Shown here one piece after another: positions 8,020 to 16,826 of a stretch of DNA of 64,000 nt. The stretch is taken from NCBI GenBank assembly GCA_964372115.1, contig CAYJPN010000025.1:1-64000 (forward strand), written 5' to 3'. Under the pieces are notes generated by a model, which ran no database searches, was not told the DNA's origin, and saw nothing but the letters and a program-made list of their open reading frames with translations. Source of the stretch: CG2-30-36-16 sp964372115 (GTDB taxonomy: Bacteria; Bacteroidota; Ignavibacteria; Ignavibacteriales; Ignavibacteriaceae). The position numbers and the translations under genes are program-made. The first letter of the stretch is position 1; each line of letters begins with the position of its first letter.

Positions 8020-8898
8020 ATGAATCTGAACAATGAGTTAATGGTTGTAAAAAGAGAAGAAACCGAAAAAATATTGGGGAATATTAAAGATCTTCCCTCT
8101 ATCCCTAAAGTTATATTCGAAGTAACAAAACTGCTCGGTAATTTAGAACCATCCGCTCACGGTCTTTCAGAAATAATAATTAAAGACCCCGGTTTAACAA
8201 CAAAACTACTTGCAATTGCCAACTCTCCCCTTTACGGTATCAAAAGAAAGGTCTCGTCACTTGAATTTGCAATTCTGGTTTTAGGTTTTCAGGAAATAAA
8301 GAATATTGTTACTGCATTATCTCTCGCCGATTCATTCAAAATTGCAGGGGACAAATATTTTTCTCCTCTCGATTTTTGGATTCACTCTATGGTTACCGGT
8401 TCCGCGGCAAAAGGAATTTCCCAGCATCTTGGTTTCGATTTTGGCAGCGATGCATTTGTCGCCGGTGCTTTGCACGATCTTGGAATTATGGTCATTCATA
8501 AATATCTAAATAAAAAGTATAACGAAATTGTAGATTTTCGTAAAAAAAATAATGTCTCTATGCTTGAGGCTGAATTAGAGGTTCTTGGTATGACGCATCA
8601 GGAAATAGGAAAATTCCTTACCGAAAAGTGGGCTCTACCAATTTTATTGTGCGATGCTCTTCAATACCACCACAATCCTTTAAACGCCCGGGAAAACAAA
8701 AATTTTGTTTCTGTTATTCACCTTGTAGATTACATGACACACAAATTAAACATTGCCTCCTTTTACTGGGATGATGATTTTCACTTCGACGTTAACGTTA
8801 TACCATTACTTGGTATTTCTTCTGAAAAAGAATTAGAAGAATTTATCGGGGATTATGAAGAAATGTTTTCTGTTACCGCCGGTGCGATACGAATTTAA
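8020..8898 (+). CDS. HDOD-domain signalling protein
   Basis: A 292-residue cytoplasmic protein. LPSIPKVIFEVTKLL and IIIKDPGLTTKLLAIANSP near residues 25-75 are hallmark HDOD sequences, followed by VAGALHDLGIMV and MTHQEIGKFLTEKW. HDOD domains are degenerate HD hydrolase folds found in regulators of motility, biofilm and stress responses; most lack phosphodiesterase activity. LHDLG retains an HD pair, but the full metal-ligand set of an active phosphodiesterase is not evident. The gene is divergent from the MORN gene and single, with no fused GGDEF, EAL or receiver domain. The partner is unknown. Confidence 0.8.
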   Translation: MNLNNELMVVKREETEKILGNIKDLPSIPKVIFEVTKLLGNLEPSAHGLSEIIIKDPGLTTKLLAIANSPLYGIKRKVSSLEFAILVLGFQEIKNIVTALSLADSFKIAGDKYFSPLDFWIHSMVTGSAAKGISQHLGFDFGSDAFVAGALHDLGIMVIHKYLNKKYNEIVDFRKKNNVSMLEAELEVLGMTHQEIGKFLTEKWALPILLCDALQYHHNPLNARENKNFVSVIHLVDYMTHKLNIASFYWDDDFHFDVNVIPLLGISSEKELEEFIGDYEEMFSVTAGAIRI

Positions 8899-9040
8899 TA
8901 TTTTTTCATCTTTTTTAGCATTTCTTTTTCATTTTCTATAGATTCGTAAAAAGAATTTTTAACTTTGTAATGTAGTGTGTCCGCTTCTCTCTATTTGGGC
9001 AGCCGGCTATAATATTTATAAAAACAAACATGGAGTATAA

Positions 9041-10354
9041 GTGACTGAAAAGAAATCATTCAAATTTCCTCAGGCATTCTGGACAGCCAATATAGTTGAA
9101 CTTTTTGAGAGAGCCGCTTATTACGCGGTCTTTATTGCCATTACTCTTTACCTGTCGCGCGTAGTAGGTTTTGATGATATCGAAGCCGCATGGCTTGGCG
9201 GTTTTTTTTCCGCCGGACTTTATTTTCTTCCCCCCTTTACCGGTGCATTTGCAGATAAAATAGGGTTCCGTAAAGCCGTAATGCTTGCTTTCTCACTATT
9301 AACCATCGGTTATTTTTCGCTTGGCGCGCTTCCATACAAAGTTGTTGTTGTGCCCACTCTTATCGTTTTGATGTTCGGCGGTTCATTTATAAAATCAATT
9401 ATAACCGGTACGGTGGCTAAAACCACAAGTGAAAGTACAAGAGCAAAAGGTTATTCGGTTTTTTATGCTATGGTAAATGTTGGAGCTTTCCTCGGAAAAA
9501 CATTTGCGTATCCCCTGCGTATAGAGTGGGGTTTAGTTTCTATAAATTATTATGCGGCAACAATGACGTTTATTGCTCTTATTGTTGTAATCATTTGGTA
9601 TAAAAATGTAGATATTCACGGCGAGGGAAAATCTCTTGCGGAAGTTTGGGCGGGATTGGTAAGAGTCGTTACCAATTTTCGTCTTATTCTATTAATAATA
9701 ATTGTTACCGGCTTCTGGATTATTCAACACCAGCTTTATGCAACCATGCCTAAATATGTACTGCGTACAGTTGGCGAGCATGCCTCTCCCGAGTGGATTG
9801 CAAATGTAAACCCGTTTATAGTGATGACGATGGTTGTTTTAATAACAAACATGATGAGAAAAGTTAGGGCTGTTTCTTCAATGAGTGTCGGCATGTTTCT
9901 TATGCCGGTAAGCGCTCTTCTGATGGCTTCGAGCGGGCTACTCGAAGCGATCGCAGGCAAAAGCGTTTCTATATTCGGACTTTTTGAAGCGCATCCTGTT
10001 ACAATTATGATGATTGCCGGAATTGTTGTTCAGGGTTTAGCGGAGTGCTTTATTTCGCCAAGGTATCTTGAATATTTTTCGTTTCAGGCGCCAAAAGGTG
10101 AAGAGGGACTTTATTTAGGTTTTAGTCATCTTCATTCATTTTTATCCTCCATATTGGGTTTCGGAATTTCAGGGTATCTGCTAACAGCTTATTGCCCCGA
10201 TCCCGCTACGCTTTCCGCCGAACAACTGCTAACAGCTTACGATCATTCGTACTATATTTGGTATTATTTCGCAGCAATAGGTGTAACAGCGGCAATAGCG
10301 CTGCTTGTTTACCGTAAAATTTATGATAATAAAGATAAATTGGCTGCGGCTTAG
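9041..10354 (+). CDS. POT-like major facilitator transporter
   Basis: A 437-residue polytopic membrane protein with about 12 helices. NIVELFERAAYYAV near residues 14-27 contains the ExxER motif used for proton coupling in the POT (peptide/proton symporter, PTR2) family, and PPFTGAFADKIGFRKAVM is the usual loop-2 signature. The substrate is probably a di- or tripeptide or another small solute, but the sequence does not decide it. Translation starts at GTG 9041: GGAG at 9031-9034 is well placed and the first residues (MTEKKSFKFPQAFW) fit the family; an overlapping ATG at 9030 runs into a stop after four codons. A terminator follows at 10381. Confidence 0.8.
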   Translation: MTEKKSFKFPQAFWTANIVELFERAAYYAVFIAITLYLSRVVGFDDIEAAWLGGFFSAGLYFLPPFTGAFADKIGFRKAVMLAFSLLTIGYFSLGALPYKVVVVPTLIVLMFGGSFIKSIITGTVAKTTSESTRAKGYSVFYAMVNVGAFLGKTFAYPLRIEWGLVSINYYAATMTFIALIVVIIWYKNVDIHGEGKSLAEVWAGLVRVVTNFRLILLIIIVTGFWIIQHQLYATMPKYVLRTVGEHASPEWIANVNPFIVMTMVVLITNMMRKVRAVSSMSVGMFLMPVSALLMASSGLLEAIAGKSVSIFGLFEAHPVTIMMIAGIVVQGLAECFISPRYLEYFSFQAPKGEEGLYLGFSHLHSFLSSILGFGISGYLLTAYCPDPATLSAEQLLTAYDHSYYIWYYFAAIGVTAAIALLVYRKIYDNKDKLAAA

Positions 10355-10380
10355 AAATAGAAATAGAAATATAATTTTTG

Positions 10381-10409
10381 AAACGCCTCTTAAAAGAGGC
10401 GTTTTATTA
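10381..10409 (+). terminator. Terminator of the transporter gene
   Basis: AAACGCCTCT (10381-10390) pairs perfectly with AGAGGCGTTT (10395-10404) over a 4-base loop, followed by TTATTAT. It serves the plus-strand transporter gene. Confidence 0.85.
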
Positions 10410-10410
10410 T

Positions 10411-10445
10411 AAAAAAATGCTGCCCGTTTTTATGAGCAGCATTTT
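10411..10445 (-). terminator. Terminator of the envelope operon
   Basis: AAAATGCTGC (10414-10423) pairs with GCAGCATTTT (10436-10445) over a 12-base loop. Read on the minus strand, the stem is followed by a run of seven T. It ends the five-gene operon whose last gene stops at 10469. Confidence 0.85.
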
Positions 10446-10468
10446 CTAATTGCTAAAAATTAATTTTC

Positions 10469-11089
10469 TTAAGGGCGTTTCTCAAAGGTAACGTTTTCAA
10501 TAATTACATCCTTTATCGGTTTGTCCATTTGTCCGGTTTGTACTTTACCAATCGTGTTAACTACATCCATACCGTTTATAACTTTTCCGAAAATTGTATG
10601 TTTACCGTTTAGCCATGGTGTGGGTACAAGAGTAATAAAAAACTGACTACCGTTCGTATTTGGTCCGGCATTAGCCATAGATAAAATACCTGGCACATCA
10701 TGTTTTAATGACGGAACAAATTCATCATTAAATTTTTTACCCCACAAACTTTCACCGCCGCGTCCGGTTCCAGTCGGGTCACCGCCCTGAATCATAAAGT
10801 CGGCAATTATTCTATGGAAAATTACACCGTTGTAATATCCTTTTTTAGCAAGTCCCGAAAAATTTTCAACTGTTTTTGGTGTCTGTTTTTCAAACAGTTC
10901 AAACTCAATTGTGCCCATATTTGTTTTCATCACTGCCACAAGCATCGAATCCTTTGGCGTTTCACTCATACTATTTTTCTCCGATTTATTATTTAAGATT
11001 TTATTTTCATTTTCCGCGTTTTTAGAAGTATTACATCCCGCGAATAACCCGAGGGTTAAAAACAATAAAAACAAATTATTCAACTTCAC
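10469..11089 (-). CDS. Cyclophilin-type peptidyl-prolyl isomerase, lipoprotein
   Basis: A 206-residue protein with a lipoprotein signal (LFLLFLTLGLFAGC, Cys near residue 18), a linker of about 25 residues and a full bacterial cyclophilin domain. GVIFHRIIADFMIQGGDPTG, GILSMANAGPNTNGSQFFIT and WLNGKHTIFGKVINGMDVV contain the catalytic Arg and the active-site Phe/Gln/His residues. It should catalyse cis-trans isomerisation of prolyl bonds in exported proteins at the periplasmic side of a membrane. It is the last gene of the operon with lolA, a flippase-like gene, a small barrel and uppP, with a 9-base gap from uppP, fitting an envelope-biogenesis set. Confidence 0.9.
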   Translation of the reverse strand: MKLNNLFLLFLTLGLFAGCNTSKNAENENKILNNKSEKNSMSETPKDSMLVAVMKTNMGTIEFELFEKQTPKTVENFSGLAKKGYYNGVIFHRIIADFMIQGGDPTGTGRGGESLWGKKFNDEFVPSLKHDVPGILSMANAGPNTNGSQFFITLVPTPWLNGKHTIFGKVINGMDVVNTIGKVQTGQMDKPIKDVIIENVTFEKRP

Positions 11090-11098
11090 ATTTACTCC

Positions 11099-11947
11099 TT
11101 ATTTATTAATAACATTAAAATATAGTAGACTAAAAATTAAAATACCGAGCGCTATTCTATAATAAATAAAAAGAAACGTGGTATTTTTTTTCAAAAACTT
11201 TAACAAAAAATCAATTGCAAAATAACCGCTTACGGCAGAGACAATGGTAGCAACAACAAGATTTATAGCCATTCCGGCATCAATAAATTTTAACGATTCA
11301 TACAACTCTAACATTCCGCTTGCAAAAATTGCCGGTATGCTCAGCAGAAATGAGAAGCGCGCGGCTGTTTCTCTTTTTAGCCCCATAAATAAACCGCCGG
11401 TAATCGTTGTGCCGCTGCGCGAGGAACCGGGTATAAGCGCCATAGCCTGCGCTAACCCGATAACAATGGAGTCTAATATTGTTATATCTTTTATTTCCTT
11501 TTTGAACTTGGCTGTTTTTTCCGCGATGCCGAGAATTATTGCAAGCCCGATTAAACTGCTTGCTATAACAACAAGATTTTTTGTAAAAGCGCCTTCAATT
11601 ACATCTTTAAATGCCAGACCTATTATAACAACCGGAATCGTACCGATAATTATTAACCAGCCTTGTTTTGATTCGGTACTCTGATCTTTGTATTTTTTTC
11701 GCCGGGTTAAATTATCGTTTAAAAAACCAAAAATTATTTTCCAAATGTCGTTCCAAAAATAAACAATAATAGCGGCGAGGGTTCCAAGTTGTATTACTGC
11801 AATAAACGACGTCCAGTGTTCGGGATTTTCCGCCGATATTAAGTTCATTAATTTACCGGTAAGTGTTAGATGACCGGTACTGCTTATAGGTAAAAATTCA
11901 GTTAAGCCCTGAATAATCCCGAGAAATATGGCTTCGAGTAATGACAA
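11099..11947 (-). CDS. uppP: Undecaprenyl-diphosphatase UppP (BacA)
   Basis: A 282-residue membrane enzyme with about eight helices. GLTEFLPISSTGH near residues 14-26 and LIPGSSRSGTTI near residues 170-182 are the two signature motifs with the catalytic Glu, Ser, His and Arg residues. It removes a phosphate from undecaprenyl diphosphate on the periplasmic face, recycling the lipid carrier for peptidoglycan and other surface glycans. The length is normal for the family (about 265-285). It lies 8 bases after the small barrel gene and 9 bases before the cyclophilin gene, inside a five-gene minus-strand operon. Confidence 0.95.
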   Translation of the reverse strand: MSLLEAIFLGIIQGLTEFLPISSTGHLTLTGKLMNLISAENPEHWTSFIAVIQLGTLAAIIVYFWNDIWKIIFGFLNDNLTRRKKYKDQSTESKQGWLIIIGTIPVVIIGLAFKDVIEGAFTKNLVVIASSLIGLAIILGIAEKTAKFKKEIKDITILDSIVIGLAQAMALIPGSSRSGTTITGGLFMGLKRETAARFSFLLSIPAIFASGMLELYESLKFIDAGMAINLVVATIVSAVSGYFAIDFLLKFLKKNTTFLFIYYRIALGILIFSLLYFNVINK

Positions 11948-11955
11948 ATATCCTC

Positions 11956-12603
11956 CTAAAATTTATAAGTTATACCAAGATGAACGCCAAATGAAAGGGT
12001 GTTAAAACTAACATCATCATTTATAACACTATTTCTAAGTGGTGTTCCGTTTTGTTTGGGAACACCGTTTGCATCGTAGCGAATATCTCCACCGATATTT
12101 GCGTAAACGCCACTGCCAAGTGAAGTATTTGCTTCTCCTTTTAACACTATTCCAACTCCTGTCGATGTAAAATTATCGGTAATCGGTGAACCGGGTTGTT
12201 TTTCATCAACTGACAAAAATCGTAAACCGATACCGCCGCCGAATTTGAAATAATAACCGCCGCCGGGGAGAATGTAATAAGCAATAATTGAAGGAGCAGT
12301 TATTCCGTATGATAAATCGTACTGCCCAATTGTACTTTCGAACGTAAAAGAATTCAGGAAGTAAGAACCCTCAAGAGCGAGTTGAAAATTATCCGAAACA
12401 AAGTATCCTGCTTCGCCGGCAAAACTTACAGATGAGTAAAAACTTGCTACTTCATTATTATATGAAGCATAACTTTGGTTTAAATAATCTTTAAGCGCCG
12501 GTGTGCTTGAAAAATTAATTCCCATTCCGGCTCTAACATCAAATTGTGCAAATGCCGGAATAGACATTAGTGTAAGAAAAATTGCTATAATATTTTTTTT
12601 CAT
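11956..12603 (-). CDS. Small outer-membrane beta-barrel protein
   Basis: A 215-residue protein with a clear signal peptide (KKNIIAIFLTLMSIPAFAQ) and a C-terminus of alternating strands ending GVHLGITYKF, the typical last strand of an outer-membrane barrel. Length and strand pattern suggest an 8-stranded porin-like or OmpA-type barrel without a peptidoglycan-binding domain. Its start overlaps the flippase gene stop by four bases (12600-12603), showing translational coupling in the envelope operon. The exact function is unknown. Confidence 0.7.
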   Translation of the reverse strand: MKKNIIAIFLTLMSIPAFAQFDVRAGMGINFSSTPALKDYLNQSYASYNNEVASFYSSVSFAGEAGYFVSDNFQLALEGSYFLNSFTFESTIGQYDLSYGITAPSIIAYYILPGGGYYFKFGGGIGLRFLSVDEKQPGSPITDNFTSTGVGIVLKGEANTSLGSGVYANIGGDIRYDANGVPKQNGTPLRNSVINDDVSFNTLSFGVHLGITYKF

Positions 12604-13646
12604 AATTCATCTACCTCAGTGTCCAAAACTTTCTTTAAACTTTCGTGCTGACGGTTTAATACAAAAAACACAATGAGCGCAACTACTATACAAAGCGTGT
12701 AAGAAATAATATGCGAAACAAAAGCAAACGCCAGGCTGATATTTTCACCAAAACCAAAAAGTAAAACTAATGCTGATTTTGCAAGCGTGTGGTAAGAACC
12801 TGTTCCGCCGGGTGTCGGTATGGCAACGCCAATAGCGCTTATACTCATAAGTACCCACGCCATTTTATAACTAACCGGCGCGATATTTTGCATTCCAATC
12901 GTTAAAAATCCAATGTAAGCGTTACCTGCATAAACAAGCATAATTAATATGCTTAAAAAAATTACAAGGATGTAGTTTCTTGTTCCTTTTAGCGATGCAA
13001 AGCCCTCCGTAAGCATTTCGAATACATGCGCGGCTTTGTGCGCAAGATTGTACGAAAACTTACCGAGGAGCTTTATTATTCCGCCGTAAAATTTTTCTTT
13101 TTGTTTTATAACTAAAATTAAAAACGCAATTAAAGCGATAGTACCGATAAACGAAATTATTAACGCCGATTTTAACCACGGAAAACTTTCGTACAGGTTT
13201 CCGCTCCAAATTAACACCGAAACAAGAACCGATAGAAGAAGAAAAATTACATCAATAACTCTTTCCACTATTACGGTGCCGAACATTGATGAACGGGACA
13301 GCCCTTCCCATTTTCCGAGCAGAACCGCGCGCGAAACTTCACCGGCACGGGGAACAACATTATTTACCCCGTAGCCAACCATTAACGCACCGAAAATATT
13401 TTTTATAGATGTATCCCGTTTTACCGAACGGAGCATTATTTGCCAGCGTACCGCCCTAAGATAATGCGAAAAAAGGAGCACTATGCTAAAAACCGCAATC
13501 CAAAACCAGGATGCGTTAGATACGTAATGCATTACTTCATCAAAGTTGGCATTTTTAAACGCTATGTATAAAAAAACTATACTTAGCAGAAACGAGAACG
13601 AATAATTTATCGCTCTTTTTAAATGATGTTTTTTACCTGAGGTCAA
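12600..13646 (-). CDS. Lysylphosphatidylglycerol synthase TM region / UPF0104 (YbhN-like) flippase
   Basis: A 348-residue protein with about eight transmembrane helices. HYLRAVRWQIMLRSV, GVNNVVPRAGEVSRAVLL, IVERVIDVIFLL and AIPTPGGTGSYHTL are characteristic segments of the UPF0104/LPG_synthase_TM family (YbhN, AglD, MprF N-terminal half). Members are proposed lipid flippases or lipid-linked transferases. The MprF catalytic GNAT half is absent, as in the stand-alone family. The start overlaps lolA by 14 bases and the stop overlaps the barrel gene by four. Sitting between lolA and uppP suggests handling of an envelope lipid; the substrate is unknown. Confidence 0.85.
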   Translation of the reverse strand: MTSGKKHHLKRAINYSFSFLLSIVFLYIAFKNANFDEVMHYVSNASWFWIAVFSIVLLFSHYLRAVRWQIMLRSVKRDTSIKNIFGALMVGYGVNNVVPRAGEVSRAVLLGKWEGLSRSSMFGTVIVERVIDVIFLLLSVLVSVLIWSGNLYESFPWLKSALIISFIGTIALIAFLILVIKQKEKFYGGIIKLLGKFSYNLAHKAAHVFEMLTEGFASLKGTRNYILVIFLSILIMLVYAGNAYIGFLTIGMQNIAPVSYKMAWVLMSISAIGVAIPTPGGTGSYHTLAKSALVLLFGFGENISLAFAFVSHIISYTLCIVVALIVFFVLNRQHESLKKVLDTEVDEL

Positions 13647-14229
13647 TAACCTTACTGCCTTCCGGTGGGGTAAAGGTAAATTTGGAGCCGCTTAAATTTT
13701 GATTAATCTTATAATCGCTCAATTTTATGTTTAGGGTTCCCGCAGGAGGGTCTTCAACAACAACATTTTCAACAAAACCTTTATCATCAATAAATAATTT
13801 TGCGCCTGTAAATGTAAGCGATGAATTTTTATCCGGTGTTAATGTAAGCACAGTTTTTCCGTTTTCTTTTGAACTGCTTAAACTACAATGCGAAGGATAA
13901 TCGAATAATACTTTATTAAATGAAATTAACGATGGATCATTTTCGTCGTAATAATTTATAATAACTTTATTGTTTCGTTTATCGTAATTCCAAATTGTTT
14001 CACCATCGGTTACAATAGTATTATTTTTTAACTCGGCGCGGAGCTTGTTTTCTTTTTTGTAAAGTATCTTTCCTTCCACAGCTTTTTTTCCGTTTATTAG
14101 CTGCGTAAACTGTGCCGTAAAATCGTTAAATGATGTATATTTTTCCTGCACCTCTTTCAGCAGGGCGGATGAGTTATCCTGCCCGTACAAAGAAAGACTG
14201 AACAGAAGACATAAAATTATTTTTATCAT
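13633..14229 (-). CDS. lolA: LolA-like outer-membrane lipoprotein carrier
   Basis: A 198-residue protein with a signal peptide (MIKIILCLLFSLSLYGQ) and the LolA fold pattern: LLKEVQEKYTSFNDFTAQFTQ, VEGKILYKKENKLRAEL and TIVTDGETIWNYDKRNNKV, ending in LNIKLSDYKINQNLSGSKF. LolA binds lipoproteins released from the inner membrane and carries them across the periplasm, important here because many lipoproteins are encoded nearby. It is the first gene of a five-gene operon ending at 10469. The symbol is by family; a LolA-like paralogue with another lipid cargo is possible. Confidence 0.85.
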   Translation of the reverse strand: MIKIILCLLFSLSLYGQDNSSALLKEVQEKYTSFNDFTAQFTQLINGKKAVEGKILYKKENKLRAELKNNTIVTDGETIWNYDKRNNKVIINYYDENDPSLISFNKVLFDYPSHCSLSSSKENGKTVLTLTPDKNSSLTFTGAKLFIDDKGFVENVVVEDPPAGTLNIKLSDYKINQNLSGSKFTFTPPEGSKVIDLR

Positions 14230-14696
14230 TATTTTCTTTTCCTATTCTAACACGTTGCAATTGTAAGGTGTCAAATTTAAGAAGATTTGAGTTTATAAAA
14301 AATCGTAATATTAATCTCATTCAACGGTGTAATACAACAATAAAACCAATCTTTATCGGAAAATGGTTATACGGTTGTATATTTGTATGAAATGAAGATT
14401 AGATTAAACTGCCGTACCATTATAATCCAATCATCCTTATCGGAAATATCATTTGCAAAAACTTTAACAAATTGCGGGTATAATCTCCACTTTTTTGTTA
14501 TATTTTCCTGTAGTTTGTAATTATTACTTGCGGCATTCTTTAATTGTCTTGAGATGACTTATTTGGATATGTTTTTAGCGGTATAATTGTTGTAATTATT
14601 CTTATTTGCCAAAAGAATAACGCACGTTAAATCTTGACATTATTTACATGCTGGCATAATTTAATTCTGTAATTAATAAATATTTGAGCTGAAGTT
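14230..14696. other. Divergent intergenic region, 467 bases
   Basis: AT-rich spacer between the divergent lolA operon and the Ig-like lipoprotein gene, so it must hold promoters in both directions. On the minus strand TTGACA (14069 excluded; complement at 14269-14274) is followed 19 bases later by TAGAAT (14244-14249), which would leave only a few leader bases before lolA. On the plus strand a -35/-10-like pair lies at 14634-14660. I see no gene or structured RNA in it. Confidence 0.5.
14634..14660 (+). promoter_or_regulatory. Possible promoter of the Ig-like lipoprotein gene
   Basis: TTGACA at 14634-14639 and TGGCATAAT at 14652-14660 (an extended -10 shape) are separated by a short 15-base spacer. 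It resembles a general sigma-70 promoter rather than the Bacteroidota type. It lies 36 bases before the ATG at 14697. Confidence 0.35.
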
Positions 14697-16118
14697 ATGA
14701 ATAGGAAATTTTTAACCGCTGTGCTAAAATTTTTAGCAGTTTTGGTTTTTACAATTGTTGTTCTAAACGGTTGTAAGGAACCTGACCAGGTTGTTGTGGA
14801 TGATGGAACCCAACCGGGAGACACCGGTGAAATCTCCACTTTTGACGGACAGGTTATCGATTATATTTCAGGATCACCAATTCAGAGCGCAAGTGTTGTT
14901 GTAACCGGCGGTCCGAAAGAATTGACTTTAACCACCGATACGCAGGGAAAATTTTCCGGATCATTAACAATAACTTCAAGCATCAACCTTACATTACTAA
15001 CTGCGGCAAACGGTTATTTGATGGATACTACTTCCTTATTTCTGCCAAAAGGAAAAGGAGTATCGGTTCCGATTATTCAACTCCGTAAACAGAGCACTAA
15101 TTCAAACCCTTCCGGCGAACCCAAAAGTATTTGGTTAAAAACTTTAACATCGCCGGTTATTGGCGTTAAGGAAAGCGGTTCTGAAGAAACAGCACGAATT
15201 GTATTCGAGGTTCAGGACAGCGCTGGCGTTCCGATTGATCTTACCCACACTGTAGATGTTACCTTCAGATTTGGTTCGCACCCGAATGGCGGCGAGGTTT
15301 TAGACCCGCCGAGTGTCAGCACAAATAATTCCGGTGTTGCCGTGGTAAATTTAACAAGCGGTTTTAAAGCCGGTGTAGTACAGATTGTTGCGGACATTGT
15401 TTATAACGGCAAAAAAATATCTTCGCAACCTGTTGCTATTTCAATTCATGGCGGGCTGCCGGACTCCGCTCATTTTAGTATCGCCCCTCAGGCATATAAC
15501 TTCCCCGGCTGGCACATTTATAATATGCATGACGCTATTACTGCTTTTGTCGGCGACAAGTTTTCTAACCCGGTTCGCCCGAGTACTTCGGTATACTTTT
15601 CATCAACAGGTGGTATTATCGAAGGCTCTGCATTGACGAACGCGCAGGGAATTGGAAGCGTTGATTTAATATCCGCCGATCCAAAACCATATCATCCTGT
15701 ATTTGGACCCGGGTTTGCAACCGTTCAGGCAAAAACCGCGGATGAAAATCAAAATACATTAACACGCGAAGTGGTTATTCTTTTCAGCGGGTGGCCTATA
15801 ATATCCGTAACACCTACTTCTATTGATGTCCCGCATCAAGGATATCAAAACTTTACCTATTACGTTCAAGATCTAAACGGAAACCCGCTCTCCGCCGGCA
15901 CATCAATCAACGTAGATATCCAGGGTGATAATGTTGCAGGCCAGGGCGATCTTTCATTTACTTTACCCGATACTCAAAGTAAATCATGGACGCAATTTTC
16001 ATTTTTAATTTACGATACGAATGATACCATAAATGTTGCTAAACCGGTGACAGCAAAATTAAGTGTGGATGGACCAAACGGAAAAACGTCAATATTAATA
16101 AGCGGTACAGGTCATTAA
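14697..16118 (+). CDS. Lipoprotein with carboxypeptidase-regulatory-like and Ig-like domains
   Basis: A 473-residue protein with a lipoprotein signal (LAVLVFTIVVLNGC, Cys near residue 26). A carboxypeptidase-regulatory-like domain (GQVIDYISGSPIQSASVVV, residues about 52-125) is followed by two bacterial Ig-like (Big-1/invasin-type) domains. PNGGEVLDPPSVSTNNSGVA and STGGIIEGSALTNAQGIGSV are paired repeats of the same pattern: gain of a value, then a new-sequence strand. The C-terminal part is another beta-sandwich. There are no catalytic residues, so it is probably a surface adhesin or structural lipoprotein. A terminator at 16130 makes the gene monocistronic. Confidence 0.7.
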   Translation: MNRKFLTAVLKFLAVLVFTIVVLNGCKEPDQVVVDDGTQPGDTGEISTFDGQVIDYISGSPIQSASVVVTGGPKELTLTTDTQGKFSGSLTITSSINLTLLTAANGYLMDTTSLFLPKGKGVSVPIIQLRKQSTNSNPSGEPKSIWLKTLTSPVIGVKESGSEETARIVFEVQDSAGVPIDLTHTVDVTFRFGSHPNGGEVLDPPSVSTNNSGVAVVNLTSGFKAGVVQIVADIVYNGKKISSQPVAISIHGGLPDSAHFSIAPQAYNFPGWHIYNMHDAITAFVGDKFSNPVRPSTSVYFSSTGGIIEGSALTNAQGIGSVDLISADPKPYHPVFGPGFATVQAKTADENQNTLTREVVILFSGWPIISVTPTSIDVPHQGYQNFTYYVQDLNGNPLSAGTSINVDIQGDNVAGQGDLSFTLPDTQSKSWTQFSFLIYDTNDTINVAKPVTAKLSVDGPNGKTSILISGTGH

Positions 16119-16129
16119 TTTTTTATTTG

Positions 16130-16169
16130 ATGGGGTTGAATGTTATCAGCCCCATAGTTTCTTTTTTCA
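16130..16169 (+). terminator. Terminator after the Ig-like lipoprotein gene
   Basis: ATGGGGTTGA (16130-16139) pairs with TCAGCCCCAT (16146-16155), with one G-U pair, and is followed by the T-rich AGTTTCTTTTTTC. Confidence 0.75.
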
Positions 16170-16258
16170 TATCAATTTGATTTTTCTTTAAAACTGAATA
16201 AATTTATAACTATAATTAAGCTAAGTAATTCTATTAACTATATAACGGCGAGAAATTT

Positions 16259-16609
16259 ATGGCATCAGATTTAATTGCACACGTAGAAATACCTTCGACT
16301 AATTTGGAAAACGCGGCTGATTTTTATTCCAAAATGTTCGGATGGGAATTTAAGCATTTTGGTAACGGATATTTATTATTTAATACGCACCGGGGTTTTA
16401 CCGTTGGTTTAAGAAAAGTAGACGGCGTTGATAAAGGTGATACAACAATTTTTCATGTCCGCGTTAAGGATATTTCCGCAGCGTTAAACCGCGCGGTTGA
16501 AATAGGAGCTCATGTTTTCCGTGGTAAAACAACAATACCGGCTATGGGAAATTATGCATTGATAAATGATCTTGACGGCAATACAATAGGTATTTATCAA
16601 AGCAACTAA
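16259..16609 (+). CDS. VOC (glyoxalase/bleomycin resistance) family protein
   Basis: A 116-residue single-unit VOC protein. LIAHVEIPSTNLENAADFYS and FYSKMFGWEFKHFGNGYLLF at the start, then MGNYALINDLDGNTIGIYQS at the end, follow the standard family pattern with the metal-ligand positions His (AHVEI) and Glu/Gln near the end (here IGIYQ). Family members include glyoxalase I, dioxygenases and antibiotic-binding proteins; the substrate cannot be read from the sequence. A terminator follows within 20 bases, so it is probably transcribed alone. Confidence 0.85.
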   Translation: MASDLIAHVEIPSTNLENAADFYSKMFGWEFKHFGNGYLLFNTHRGFTVGLRKVDGVDKGDTTIFHVRVKDISAALNRAVEIGAHVFRGKTTIPAMGNYALINDLDGNTIGIYQSN

Positions 16610-16624
16610 AGCTTTTTAAGTTTT

Positions 16625-16655
16625 AATCCGGTCTTCGCGCCGGATTTTTTATTTT
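16625..16655 (+). terminator. Terminator after the VOC gene
   Basis: AATCCGG (16625-16631) pairs with CCGGATT (16640-16646), followed by TTTTATTTT. The loop TCTTCGCG is stable. Confidence 0.85.
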
Positions 16656-16826
16656 AAACCCGACCGGTTTCTTCTATTTAACATTATAATCATTTAGTTT
16701 TGAAACATAGCAGAAGAAAAAATTATTATCTGCTTTCTCAATGTATTAATGCTTTTGTTTTTAAAAGTTCATAATAAAAAAGTTTTAATTTTCATTCCTT
16801 TCAATTATTAAAGCGCAAGGATTTTT

